NCBI GenBank assembly: GCA_026686845.1
Contig: JAIVEN010000008.1
Span: forward strand, 39,002,501 to 39,066,500
DNA from: Adenanthera pavonina
Lineage: Eukaryota; Streptophyta; Magnoliopsida; Fabales; Fabaceae
Direction: 5' to 3'
DNA: 64,000 nucleotides
Numbering within the stretch: the stretch's first letter is position 1; the number at the start of each line of letters is the position of its first letter. Shown in pieces: positions 1 through 11,939 of this stretch. The notes beneath the pieces are model-generated. The model did not search any database, was not told the origin of the DNA, and saw only the letters and a list, made by a program, of their open reading frames with translations. A program made the position numbers and the translations under genes.

Positions 1-1792
1 CGTAAGCATGTGCAGGAGGAAATGATTGGGCATGAGAGAGAAGGAGGGGGGGGTGTGGGTGCGCGGCCGGAGGGGCGTGGTGGTTGAGCTTCGTCTTCTA
101 GGAGGATGACGACGACAAGTCGTTGTTGGCGTAAATTCCATTTTCAAAGATAGATGGCGATCATATCAGATCACATAACCTTTTTCCCATGTCATCTTAT
201 GCCGGATCACTTAGTCGTCTATTTCAACCCTAAAACGGGAAACCAAGATGTTTATTTATCAACAAAGTGAAGAATGTAGCATTATATTGGGGCCAAGTAG
301 ACCACAGATTAATATTTAGGTAAACCGAATGAAGGGTTAGTAATAATTGAGAGGGTTGGGAGAATTATTGAGGTTTCTTTTTTTTTTTTCTTTTTGACCT
401 AACTTACTTTAACCGGAGAATTAATTGAGATCTAAATTAATCCAAATCAAGCTGGATTTATGTGGTAAACTCTATCATCAAGTATTTGATTATATAATAT
501 ATTTTCAAAGCTTAAACTTAAAACATTTGATAAAAAGAATACAACCCCTTATCTGTTGAACTAAACACTCGTGATGAAAGCTTTCATATTCTTAATCACT
601 TAGGGGTTTATATGATTAGGAACAAACTTTATCTCTTTATAAGTATATGGTACATACCATACCCTTTATTCATGGGGTCTCCCTTCATATGTCTTCATCT
701 TTATCCCTTTTCTCCTCTCCCAATTACTGTATTCCTCATTTTCACACATAATTAACTAATATATTCCAAGAGATAATATGACTATGGGTAATAATAATAT
801 CAGTATCTTATTATTATACTCTTCTTTTTCTCTTTCTTCCCCCTATCTCTATATGAATACATTATATAAATTCATTTTTATAAATTTAACATATCCAAAT
901 TAGTTACCAATTGTGTTTATTAAATCGAATCATTTCCACTTATATATTCATGCATTTTGAGAGGTTGAGTTAAAGGCTATATTCATATATCATGCTTTTT
1001 CCGGTCCTATTTGTAAGGAAACATTTTTTTCTTTTGGTAGTCCTATATATAAGAAAAAAATTAAGTTAATGGTGCATTAAATTTTTCTTTTATAAAAATT
1101 ATCTTTCATTAATTATGTGAGAGAAAAATTAAATATATTAGTGATTTAAATTAATATTAAATTAAGGAGGAATAATTTTAAAAGAAATCTAAAACATGAA
1201 ACAATTTAATTAATTTTAACTAATTAAAATTATTTTTTTAATACCTATAAAATAACTTTTTTCCTTATAAATGTCAAGAAGGAGTTACTATTCTCATCTA
1301 TTTTTCTTGGCTTTATTATTCCCCTTTAAATACAGTTGGAACTTTTTCTTTCTGCCAAGTGTACAACTTCTCCGTTTTGATATTCCACGTGAGCACCGCC
1401 GATCTCATCTTATGTCCGTCCAATCAAGGGCTGCCACGTAGGAACAAGGGTGTTGAGTTCACGTGTGGACTGTTATAATTGGAAAACGGATCGAGGCCGT
1501 TTAAAATGGCATTAAACAAATTAACTTAATAAAATATTAAAGCTGAATCCTCCAAATTCCATCTAATGATCTAAATGAAGAGTAAAGAAAAAGTGGTGAT
1601 AAAGGAAAATGAAGAGAAATCATTTTGTTCTCCTAACATTATAGCATTTATATTTTATTTAATAAAATGTAGGTGAAAATTATAAAGAAAAATACTAACA
1701 TAATAATAAAAATATCTGTACGTTGAAAAGATAAGAAAATTTTAAGCTATTTAATTTAGGTTATTTTCATTAAATAAAATATAAATTTTTTT
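1..1792. other. AT-rich spacer, no gene seen
   Basis: No credible coding region is visible. The first 120 bases are GC- and purine-rich and could be the edge of a gene lying outside the window, but no convincing frame continues into it. The rest is AT-rich with short homopolymers. The only notable feature is the cluster of ACGT-core boxes near 1.4 kb, listed separately. Confidence 0.5.
1386..1465. promoter_or_regulatory. Cluster of ACGT-core (G-box/ABRE-like) sites
   Basis: Two perfect CACGTG palindromes (1386-1391 and 1460-1465) flank a third ACGT core, CACGTA (1435-1440), inside 80 bases of otherwise AT-rich sequence. In plants such boxes bind bZIP and bHLH factors, and clusters mark light- or ABA-responsive promoters. 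No gene start is evident nearby, so the target may lie outside the window or the cluster may be fortuitous. Confidence 0.35.
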
Positions 1793-1886
1793 GGGAAAAT
1801 TCCAAATAAATACTAAAGAGAGGAGATAATTCCAAAAATGTTACAAAATTTGCTCTAATTCCAATTTGATACCTAGGTATTAAAAT
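1793..1886 (+). repeat. Left terminal inverted repeat of the 3.5 kb MULE
   Basis: This arm matches the reverse complement of about 9567-9660. Shared landmarks are GGGAAAATTCCA at the tip, an AATTCCAAAA block, a CTAATTCCAA block and a RGGTAT step near the inner end. The arms differ by scattered substitutions and small indels, so the insertion is not recent. Confidence 0.7.
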
Positions 1887-2149
1887 GAAATTATGAAATT
1901 GAATAGAAATGACAAATTTGTTCTTCCTCCATTTTTTCCCTCCTCCTTCCCTCCCACGGTGACTTTTCTGGCAGCATAAACTTTTCCTATGTCAGTGACT
2001 TTTTCGATGAAGGTTATTGACAATGCCAACTTCCCAGCAACAATTTTCAGTGCTAGCAACTTTTCCGGTAAAGGTGACCAGCTATGGCAACTTCCCCCAG
2101 TGACTTTCTGACGGCAGTGAATTTTACGGCAACCATTTAGAATTATTTG

Positions 2150-3150
2150 CAAATAGCTCAGGGTCAACTGTAAATATATGATATTTACTTGTAAATATAC
2201 AATTATTACATATACATGATATTGCTTCAGTTAATTAAGTATAGCAATCAATGCACTGGTGGACCATCAGATTTGATGATCGACTATCAGAATATAAGCA
2301 CAAAATCCAAAAACAACTTTTAAAAACAAGAAATGCATTTATTAATACACGATTATGACTTGTAAATACACGATTATCACATATAAATAATATTATATCA
2401 GTTAGGTATATATGATAATTGATGCACTGGTCGACCATCAGATTTGATAGTCGACTATAAAATTTGATAATCGACTATCAGGACATAAACATTATATCCA
2501 AAAACAACTTGTAATAGCCTACCGTTACTTGCAAATATACGATTTTTACTTGTAAATATACAATTATCGCATGTAAATGATAAAATATCAGTTAGGTATG
2601 ACAATTGATACATTGGTTGACTATCAGAAAATGCCTTCTCTTATGGTCGACCATTAGGACATAAGCACTATATCTGAAAAGCACTTGCAAATAGCTCATA
2701 GTCACTTGCAAATGCATGATATTTATTTGTAAATACGCGATATTCACTTGTAAATGACATTGTATTCGTTAGACATAATAATTGATCATTAGTGGACCAT
2801 CAAATATGATGGTTAGCCATTGAAACATAAGCACCAAATTCGAAAAACATTTACAAATAACCCAAAATGACTTGCAAATACGCAATATACATTTGTAAAT
2901 ATACGATTATCACTTGTAAGTGACATTACATCAATTAGAATTTATGGAACACATGTGTGACTTGAAAATAGCCCGGTAGTGTTTACAAATACACAATTTT
3001 AACTTGTAAATATATGGATATTACATATAAATGGCTTGGTATCAATTATGGCAAATGGACAAATCCCGTTATTTGTAAATAACCCTAAAGAACATGCAAA
3101 TGCACAGTTTTCTCATGTAAGTACATGATTATCACATGAAAATTACTTGA
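2150..3150 (+). repeat. Degenerate tandem array inside the MULE
   Basis: About seven diverged copies of a unit between roughly 110 and 190 bases long. Each copy contains an ACTTGTAAATAYACGAT-like step, then a TATCACATRTAAATGA step and a TATCAGTTAGG step. The first four copies also carry a GGTSGACCATCAGA box. Later copies are shortened by loss of that middle section. Related TTGCAAAT/TTGTAAAT sequence recurs in the neighbouring element at 10.2-10.5 kb, which ties the two elements to one family. Confidence 0.6.
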
Positions 3151-4962
3151 ATTACAAGGAAATTGAAATTAGCACATCTATATATACATACAAACTAATA
3201 AATTATACATTTTAGGTAAGATCATCGTGCATTTACAATAGATCTTCACTAATTTACAACAAATCCATATGGATTTCTAACCACTCTTGTAATTTATCCC
3301 ATCAAATAATTTCCAATCATTTCTTAAAATAAGAAGTAGGACTTGTAAATTAAACTCTAATCAAATCAAAGTTGTACCCATCATGAATACCTACCAACTA
3401 TATTGACCAAAAGTAACTAAGCAAGTCCATTTTATTTAAAAAGAAAAAGAAAAAAAAAGAATACACTGATTACTCTCAAAGAAAACAAAAAGAAAAAGAA
3501 AAAAATATATAATACCAACTCCAAAAAAGGGGAAAATTCTAAACAACTATAAAGACAAAGAACAGAAGAATTCATTATCCAACACCTTTCCTATTCAACA
3601 TTTCCATCATATGTTTGCAACGTAGAATCCTTTTGGCATCATAGTATATTGGCACTTCTTACTTCACCTAAAAGGAAAATGATCACCAAAGAATAAAGAG
3701 CCACCAATTAGAGTAAGTATGGTCACACACACAAAATATGGTCAATTCTTGTCCCAATGTTAAATACTCCATCCCCATATTTGGAGCCCAATGAGTATAT
3801 ATGCTTCCTTTCTGCATTAAATATCAATATGTACCAATGATTAATCATAATTATGGAGGATATATCATGACAATAATGAGCAAACTTGAAGATCATAAAT
3901 AAAATATTGAAACAAATATTGGAATAAAATATTAGTGAAAACTAATATTCCAACTCATCATAAAGAAACTCACTTCTCATGCCTATTTTGGTGAGTTCCA
4001 GAGATTATATGGACTAGAAGAAGAGGAACATGGAATTATAATATAAGAATGACATGACCTATTTCAGTGAGTTCTAGATAAGCTCCATAATACTTGAACT
4101 TTCACGGGCCACCATCAAAATTGGTATAATATTAGTAGAGTGGTTTAAAAGATTCAATTCAACAAATCTCTTTTTAATTTATCAATTCTTTCTCCAAAAT
4201 GTCTCTAAATCAACTGAATAATGGATAAGATTATTTATCTTGGTTGCCAAATAAAACTTTAGTAATTTCACAAAACCATTAATGATAGATCTAATCCAAA
4301 AAAGAAGGTCCTCTAGTTTATGTTAATCATTCATGAATTGATGATAATATGAACTTCACAATGCAATGATTCTTGAGCTTTTATAGGCTTTAGGGTGAGA
4401 AAGACAATGAATTTGAAACACTACCATCACTGTAGAATTATAACAAGTACCAAACAACTAATTAAGCATAAGCTAAGCTAATATGGTGTCCCACATGTAT
4501 ATATCCAAATTTAAACCATATAGAAAAGCAATACTAAATAATCTAAATTAGCAATGTCCAAAATATAATATTAGAGAAATTTAAAGATACCTTGTGTGAA
4601 CACCGTATTTTGTTCGGGTAATTTTAAAAATATATAAATATAATAAAATATATATATATATATAATAAAAAATAATAATAGATGAATAAATAAATAATAG
4701 ACAACATAAAAGAGAGAGAGAAGAAAAAGAGAAAGAAACAAAAATAATAAGTAAATAGATAATAAATAAATGAACCAAAGCTAAAAAAATAATAATATAT
4801 ATATATAATATATAGATATATATGTAAAAAATAAAAAAAAATAAAATAAATAATACTAAAACATTAAAATTAAAACAAAATTTTTTCTCTTTTTTTTTTT
4901 TGGGCCGAGATTCGGCCCAAAATCTGGAATATAAAAAAAAAAAAGAAGGGGGTGGGGCCTTG

Positions 4963-5033
4963 TTGGGCTGAAATGATTTCAGCCCAAACAAAAACTCACG
5001 AGCCAGTGGAGGGCACGTGAGCACTGGCTCGTG
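4963..5033. repeat. Tandem hairpins near the 5' end of solo LTR 1
   Basis: A perfect palindrome with 12-base arms (TTGGGCTGAAAT, one-base centre) spans 4963-4987. It is followed by a second stem with 11-base arms, CACGAGCCAGT (4997-5007) and its complement (5023-5033), whose loop holds a CACGTG box. The other solo LTR keeps a related palindrome at 40246-40269, so the structure is conserved in the family. It could form a stem in the transcript or bind a dimeric factor. Confidence 0.6.
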
Positions 5034-5044
5034 AGCCAGTCCCG

Positions 5045-5800
5045 GTGCAGAGGGAGCCCTCGAGGGCTCAGAGGGGAGAAAGCTGCAGAGTGAAACCAGA
5101 GGGAGCCGCGAGTTTGGGCAGAGGAAGGATCAACAGAGGAGAAAGGAGACCGAGAAAGAAAGAAGAGAAGGGAAATTGGGGACGGGAGGAGGCTGTACAG
5201 AGAAGACCGGGAGAGCTGGAGGCAGAGAAAAGAAAAAGGAAAGAGAGAGAGGCGGCCGAAGGACGAGAAGCAGAGCGGAGGAAGAGAGCACGAGACCAGA
5301 AAATCGAGGGAGCTTGCAGAGCTCGGCCGAAGGAATCAAAAAATCAGAGGGAGCAGAGAGGGGAGAGCCACGAGAGCAAGGACAACAGCTGCTCCACTAC
5401 TCTGTACCAGGTACGGCAGGGTAGTGGAGGTCTTCAAACGAGCCACGTTCTACAAGGAAGCAACAAAAGGACACCTCCACTGCTCGGGATCTCGTACGGT
5501 AATGAAGTGGCGAGAAGGGGCGTAAGGGATGAGCATGAAATGGGACCGAAAAAGCAGCCACGCGTTCTGTCCAAGGAGGAAGATCACTCGCGGAAACACT
5601 ATAAAAGCCGAGGGAAGGCAATTGCCAGGGGGGGATTTTTTGACATTTAAAAATCCGAAGAGAGAGGAATTTTGGTGGAGAGATAGAAGGAGGGTGAAGA
5701 AAGGAACACCAAAGGAAAATCTTCAAGGCCGAGACAGGGGAGGCTGCGGGTGCAAGACAGAGGCAAGGAGGCAGAGGCTGGGAGCAGGAGTTGCGAGGGA
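5045..5800 (+). other. Purine-rich block of solo LTR 1
   Basis: About 750 bases in which the plus strand is strongly biased to A and G, with recurring GAGGGAGCC and AGAGAGGC motifs. Long open frames exist on both strands (for example 5045-5650) because the composition excludes stop codons. Their translations are Arg/Glu/Lys- or Ser/Leu/Pro-rich with no recognisable domain, so I do not call a gene. The corresponding block in the other LTR copy (40370-41350) is longer. Confidence 0.6.
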
Positions 5801-7185
5801 GATCATCATTGGTAATTTTGGTTGTGAAATTCTAATACTAAGCTGAAGTTCCCTTGCACATTTTCCTTGTTGTCTCATCTCTTTCCCCCGCCTTTTGCTT
5901 GAGAGTTCGTTGATTAAATTCTCTACTTTCATGATAGATTTTTTTTTTCAGCCTCGGAATTCCCTTTCTTAGTATGTAATTGGCATTAGACAGGGCCTGT
6001 CAAGTTGCTCTGGTTGTGATGAAAAATCTGTTTTCTGTGATTTTGAGATCAAGGTTCTTATAGTGTTCAAAGGCTGTTTTATCCCTGTAGTATAAATGCG
6101 GCGCTCGGTACTTGGTTGTATGGCTGAATGCACGAATGATGTACTGTGTTGAATTGGGGTTTTTGTCCAGACGAACGTAGGTTGCTTTTCTGGTTTATAG
6201 ATCCTTTAATTCTTTGTATCACTCACATGTCGTTTTCTCTTATGTCCCTTGATAGTTTCTTGAGAAAACTTGGGATGTAAATGTATGCTCTCAGTTTGGG
6301 TCCTCTTTGAATTCAGTTTCCTTTATCTCACTCTGTCTGTAGCATGTTAATATGGAGTGCAGTTTGTTATGTTCCTTTGTTCAAGCATACCTCTGGTGTT
6401 TGCCATTCTAGAACCTAGGGAGTGTTCCAATTAAGAGGAGAACGTTATTTACATTGATGATTGAACCCATGGTTGTATTTCAAGTTCAGGGCCTCCGGAT
6501 TTCTTTCCATTCAAGATGATATTGTGCTTTACGTACATGGGATGCGCATCTGTATGACTTAAATAGGGTTGTTTTGATTGAAAGTTGGGTGTCATTTGGC
6601 TCAAAGATTTAGTTTAGAATTTTGGCCTCCAGTTGTTTGTGATGCTCACCCGTCATGATCCTGGGGCATAGGTGGCTCTTTATCAAATGTTGAATCTGTT
6701 TGACAAGTATCCAAGTTGACCATTAGCTGATAGGATGTCTGTCCAATACTTGTTTGGCAAGTGTAACGCGACTTTACTGCATTTGAGACCAACCTGGCTT
6801 GGTGGATGATTATTGAATACGATTAAAACACTGATAATGTTATGGGGCCAGTTGATCATAGTGTTAAAAGACATAGAGGCTAAATTGTTAACATGGTAAT
6901 TTTTCTTTTATGTGATCAATATCATATACCCACCTTTAGCTTTAACTTGGCCTTTAGAGGAGCTGCGATCTCATATTGTTGTTGTCCTTTTGTCAGTAAG
7001 CAATATTTGTAGATGATGATGTTTTTATCTCATCCATGAATTATTATTATTATTATTATTATTTTCTTCGCCCATAATTATTTGCTGATTTTATGAAATA
7101 ATGTGAGAAATTAGAGGGAAAGATTATGTCCACCATTGGAGTATGGCTCCTCTCATATACAAGTTAGGGAAAATGTATTTACTTA

Positions 7186-7216
<31 letters not shown>

Positions 7217-7366
7217 TTATTTTTTTTTTGCAAAATAAAAAAAATAAAAAAAGAAAAAAAGGAAAAGGAAGAGGAGGAATTTTATAATCACATTTCCCAT
7301 AATTTGAAATTAATAGGAATAATTTGAATAAAAATTTCTTTCCTTTTAATTTTTATCCTATTCACT

Positions 7367-8152
7367 TGTTCGTCCCGAGTGGTAACATCGGGAGTATTTA
7401 AGTGTCAGTCAGCAATTTGTGAGCAACAAACTTGCCACATATGTTGATTCATCTTAACGCCTTCCTTTTCATAATCTCATTTATTTTCATTTTTATAAAA
7501 AAAAATTCATATCAAAATTATTTGTTTACTTTAAATGTTATTCGTTTATTTCTAATTGTTGTTTTTTTTTATCTCACTTCGTTAAAATAAATAATGATAA
7601 GATAATTTAAAAAAAAACTAATAATCATAATAAATAATTAAAATAAAATAAATTTTTTATTATTTTTTATTTTATTTATTATTATTGTTATTATTATTAT
7701 TATTATTATTATTAATTTTTTTTCCCTTCTCATTCGAGCTCTTATTTGCCCCGAGTAGAAACACCATGGGTGGTTAAGTTTTAAATCAGCAAATTATGAG
7801 TGATCAAGTCACCATATATGCTGTTTGATTTTTATTTTAAATTTTTTTGGTATATTTGCCTCGAGTGGAAACACCGAGGATGTTTTGAATACAGATTAGT
7901 AACTTGTGAGTGATGAAGTCACCACATATGCTGACTGTTATTTTTCAAAACATACGTAATGATCACATTTTTCAATTTTTTTTAAATAAATGTGTTAAAA
8001 TAATTTTTATAATAAAAATAAAACAAAAAAATCATTTGTATAAAAAAAAATTTGTTTTCTTTTGAACTTTTTATGCCTTTTTGTCTCGAGTACCACGACC
8101 GTGACACTTAGGTATCAATAGGTAAATGTGAGTGATAAAGTCACCACATGAG
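7367..8152 (+). repeat. Four copies of a ~75-base box inside solo LTR 1
   Basis: Boxes start near 7367, 7743, 7855 and 8080. Each begins with a YCGAGTGGTAACACCG-like core, passes through a TTAGGT/TTTAAG step and a GTGAGTGATRAAGTCACCAC step, and ends near ATATGCTGATT. Spacers are AT-rich and unrelated. Three corresponding boxes lie at 43239, 43537 and 43763 in the other LTR, so the array belongs to the family and copy number differs by one. Confidence 0.65.
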
Positions 8153-9566
8153 CCAATTGATTTTATTACATAAAAAAATTATTTTCAAATATTTTCTTTT
8201 CAAATAAAATGTTCAAAATCACAAATAATTTTAATTCTATTTTTTTTTTAAATTGAGGAAAAATATATTTCCTCTTTTAGAAATTGATTAAACAAAAAAA
8301 TATATAATAAAAAAAATGAAAAGAGTAAATGATGGGAATTAATCTGTCTTTTACAAATTAAAACATACCAACCAATTCTAAAGATTGTTTTCTTTGTGGA
8401 AGGACAAAATTATTTTCTATAAACCTCTCTTTTCAAAGAATATATAATAAAAAATATCAATCCAGTGACACGCTTTTCTAGTCCGAACTACGTCGACTTT
8501 GATCCCTATTGCAGGGTACGTAGGCCCCAGACTCTCATTCTGGGTCAAGTCCGCTTTTGTAAATAAATAATATTTTTCTCTTATTTTTTTTTTCCTACTT
8601 TTCATATTTTCATTTTATTTTTCTTACATTTCTCTTATTTTTTTTTATATACTTATTTTTGCATGTGAGTGATAAAAGGGCAATCAAAATAAATTTGTAA
8701 AAAGCCATAAAAATTGCATGATCAATCTAAGGTAACCGTTCCTAGGAACGGGTGTTGTGGGGGTGCCTAACACCTTCCCCACTCACAATCGTACTCCCGA
8801 ACCCAACTTTGATTCGCAGACCAATCCTTGTCCCTTTTTGTTTTTATATTCCGGTTTTCCAAAATTTCCCTTAAAATTTTGGTTGCGACTCCCCCTCGAA
8901 ATCGGCCTTCCGTCGGGCGGGCTGGTTTCTCCCCTTTTTCTTTTTATTATTCTTTTCCCGCGCCATCCGCGTCGCATTTCCGGGTGTGACACCTTGAAAC
9001 TGAATCTGGAGAAGGCAAATCAATAACACTAGTTGACTTTAGTTGAAATTGAGGAGGTTGAGTCAGTTGTTGTGGCTATTGTGTTGGAGTTTTTCTGTTA
9101 CCCATAGGCACTCCGTGGTCTAATCTCTCATCATTAGAGAAAAATCGATTATGATATATATTCACTGACAGAAATAGAGACGGAGCTAATTGGTGCAACC
9201 CTTCAATGAAGAAAAAGAAAGATGAAGCGAGTGATAGAGAATGTGTGAGAGAGAGAGCGAGAGGATGCAAGGGACTTAAACTGACACTGTGTGGAGAAAG
9301 AGAAAGGGAACAAAAAAGAGAAACCAAGACAATGAGAAAGGAAAAAAGAAAAGAACAAAAACCTACCAGAAATTGAAAACAATGAGTGGAGGCTGATGCA
9401 AGCATAGTTCTTCTTGTTTCTTTTTTGAAGAAGATGACAAAGTAGTGGGTATCGACCCAAGTGAGGTGGAAGAGCGACGGAAGGAGGTAGTGGAGGAAGA
9501 GTGCGAGAGATATAATGAAACCTGACCAAGGATAAATTGGACAATTCACATCAAATTTTTATTTCC

Positions 9567-9660
9567 AATTTGATACCTTGGTAGTTATTTGGAATTAGAA
9601 CAAATTATGTTACTATTTTGGAATTAAATTGTTTCCTATGTGTTTATATGGAATTTTCCC
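9567..9660 (-). repeat. Right terminal inverted repeat of the 3.5 kb MULE
   Basis: Inverted partner of the arm at 1793-1886. It ends in TTCCATATGG-like sequence reading out to GGAATTTTCCC at 9660, followed by the presumed target duplication at 9661-9670. Confidence 0.65.
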
Positions 9661-9996
9661 TAATTTTTTTCCCTCTCAAAGCCGAGTGAGAAAGAGACGC
9701 GCGGTGTCATGAAAGCCGATAGTGCAAGTCCATAATGGCATAATGACCCAAAAATAGGCCATGAGGACACCATTACAGGACAAGCATTCATTAATTGGTG
9801 AGATTTTTATATTCTTTTCATTTATTTATTACACCTATACTTGTATCGTGATGGACTACTAAGCTCAAATGTAGGGGCCCACCCAAATTTGTTCATGGAA
9901 TGGAGGCTTCCCTCTTAACACTCCATGTCAAAGACTGATTTTAGAAATATTTTACTCAAAAAATATTTTACTCATTAATTATGAGCATAAATTACT

Positions 9997-11140
9997 AGAA
10001 AAATTACAGATAAGTACCTTTGAGAGCAAAAAAAAAAAAATATAAAAACATACCATAAACTTACGAAACTATAATAAGATACCAAATTGTAAATATTGTT
10101 ATTGGCCAAAAAGATAGTTTTGTCCTTCCTCCCTTTCCTTCCTCTTTTTGCATTGGTTGACCATTAGAGGCCTCCTCTTCTGATGGTTGATCAATAAACA
10201 TTTTGCAATGAATTACAAATATATAAATATCAGTTATAAATATGATATTTAGTTGCAAATATACAAAGGTCAATTGTAAATAGCTAAAAACATAAACATA
10301 TATATATATTTGCACTTGATATATGTAAATTTGCAACTATTCTACTTAGATTTGTAATTAACACATATATATTTTCAACTGAAGAAAAAAAATTCTACAC
10401 ATTTGCAAATGTTCTATCAAGATTTACAACTATACATGTATATTTTTAAGTGATGATAGAAAAAATAAACTTACACACATTTGCAACTAATCTACATAAA
10501 TTTACACCTGATCCACCTATATTGACAACTAATCTACATACATTTCCATTTTGTGAAAGTTGTAAACCACCAGATTTATAATATTTCAAACTAGCAAGCC
10601 TGAAAGAGAAAAAGCTACAACCCAAATGATGAAAAAGATGGAGGAAGAAGAAGACGAAGACGAAGATGTGGGATGTGTAGAAATAAGAAGAAGACAAAGG
10701 AAGAAGTCTAGAAGCACTAGCTTGTGTGGGTCACCGACAAAGAGAGCACAGGTTGCGTGGGTCACCAACCAATGGGAGGAAACTGATGGATCTGAGCCAA
10801 ATTTGAGACCGATGAAGATTCCTAAGCTTTAAGACTGATGAAGATCGTATGGTGTGGAGTAGGATGGGGGAGATGATAGTGAGCTGGGGGGAGGAGATGA
10901 TCGATCGCAGGTTAGAGGAAATAGGAGAGAGGGAAAGGGAGAAAAGGCGATGTAGTAAAGAAAGCAAGAGAAAGAGGGAGGAAAGGGAGGGAGGAGGAAA
11001 AAGAGGGAGAGATTAAATTGTCTCTTCGCCAAACAATAATATTCACAATTTGATATTATGGTACTTCATTGTAGTTTCACAAATTCATGGTACATTTTTG
11101 TAATTTTTTGCTCCTAGAGATATTTATCTGTAATTTTTCA
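9997..11140. mobile_element. 1.14 kb Mutator-like MITE
   Basis: Inverted terminal repeats of about 110 bases: AGAAAAATTACAGATAAGTA reads inward from 9997, and the complement of TGAAAAATTACAGATAAATA ends at 11140. Both arms continue through GAGCAAAAAA, TACCATRAAYTT and ACCAAATTGT-like steps. The flanking 9-mers taaattact (9988-9996) and taaattatt (11141-11149) match at 8 of 9 positions, the expected Mutator duplication size. There is no transposase. The middle is AG-rich (10.6-11.0 kb), which creates open frames of no apparent meaning. The tips resemble those of the element ending at 9660. Confidence 0.75.
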
Positions 11141-11149
11141 TAAATTATT

Positions 11150-11930
11150 CCTCTTAAATGTGTGGAAAAAAATTAAAAGAATAAACATATTCATATAAAG
11201 CCCAATGAAATGTTTAAAGAAATTGGAAAAAGAAAATTATATGAAGCCCTAAATGAGACGTACTATTTATGACTTATGAAAAGTATGACTAATTATAAAT
11301 TTTATATTTTATATTAATTACTACTGATACTTAATTATTTTTTTTGTGACCAAAAGTATTCTTCATTGATAAGAAGAACTAATCTTTTTTGGAATATGAA
11401 AAGTAAATGATAAATTTCTTCTAACTGAATTTGTTTTATATACAAAAGTTGGGAATGAGAGAGACCTTACCATTCATGCCAATATGAATTGATACATTTG
11501 TTTTTGAAAAATTATACATTTTAAAAATTGAAAGATACATTGCACTATGATTTTATGCTACATATGATACATTGTAATTACATCAATGATCCATTTTAGT
11601 TAAAATATTTTTATATTTATTATTTATGTATTGTAATAAGTATTAAATATATATATTCAATTAATATAAAAATATGATTTTATAATTTATTATTCTCAAC
11701 ACAAAATAAATAAATAACATTAAGAAATGTACTTTTTAATAATTTATATTTTAAAAGAAATCAACATTATTTTCTAAATATATTTTCCCTTTTATTTATA
11801 AAATATTTTTACATATTTTTAAAATAAAATAAGGGTATAAATCTTATGGTTGAGCAATTTCAATCACTATTTATAGCTGTTTTCATTTTTTCAGTGATTG
11901 TAAGTTGGGGAATTACGAATTGGGACCCAA
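11150..11930. other. AT-rich spacer, no gene seen
   Basis: Very AT-rich sequence with short ATTTAT and AAATAAAT runs and no supported coding region or structured element. Confidence 0.5.
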
Positions 11931-11939
11931 ATTAGCAAT

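Larger units (their letters stand above)
4595..8991 (+). mobile_element. 4.4 kb solo LTR, copy 1 (Ty3/gypsy, probably Tat/Ogre-like)
   Basis: The element begins TGTGAACACCGTATTTTG and ends CCGGGTGTGACA, so it has TG...CA ends whose outer bases are imperfect inverted repeats. It is flanked by a perfect 5-base duplication, ccttg (4590-4594 and 8992-8996), which defines an LTR insertion. There is no internal domain or second LTR, hence a solo LTR left by LTR-LTR recombination. The 3' section, with a GTGTTGTGGGGGTGCCTAAC box followed by a gCGACTCCC step, resembles the LTR ends of the long-LTR Tat/Ogre gypsy lineage as I know it; that lineage call is inference. Other contents are hairpins near 5.0 kb, a purine-rich block at 5.05-5.8 kb and four internal boxes at 7.37-8.15 kb. 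Open frames in the purine-rich block are compositional, not genes. Confidence 0.85.
1793..9660. mobile_element. Non-autonomous Mutator-like element (MULE) split by a solo LTR
   Basis: The two ends form inverted repeats of about 95 bases: GGGAAAATTCCA at 1793 reads inward, and its near-complement ends at 9660. Further matching blocks follow in both arms, including the shared TTCCAAAA and CTAATTCCAA steps. The flanks are near-identical 10-mers, aaattttttt (1783-1792) and taattttttt (9661-9670), which fits the 8-11 base duplication of Mutator-type insertions. Removing the nested solo LTR (4595-8991 plus one 5-base duplication) leaves about 3.5 kb. I see no transposase frame, so it would need a helper. 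The left interior carries a degenerate tandem array and the right interior is purine-rich. Confidence 0.7.

Noticed and set aside
5045..5650. 201-codon plus-strand open frame in the purine-rich part of solo LTR 1
   Set aside because: Composition-driven: the A/G bias removes stop codons. The translation is Arg/Glu/Lys-rich without a domain, and the other LTR copy does not keep the frame.
9076..9549. 157-codon minus-strand open frame
   Set aside because: It lies in the purine-rich right interior of the MULE, is low-complexity and has no domain.
10446..11032. Several overlapping open frames on both strands
   Set aside because: They are inside the non-autonomous MITE at 9997-11140 and reflect AG-rich composition.
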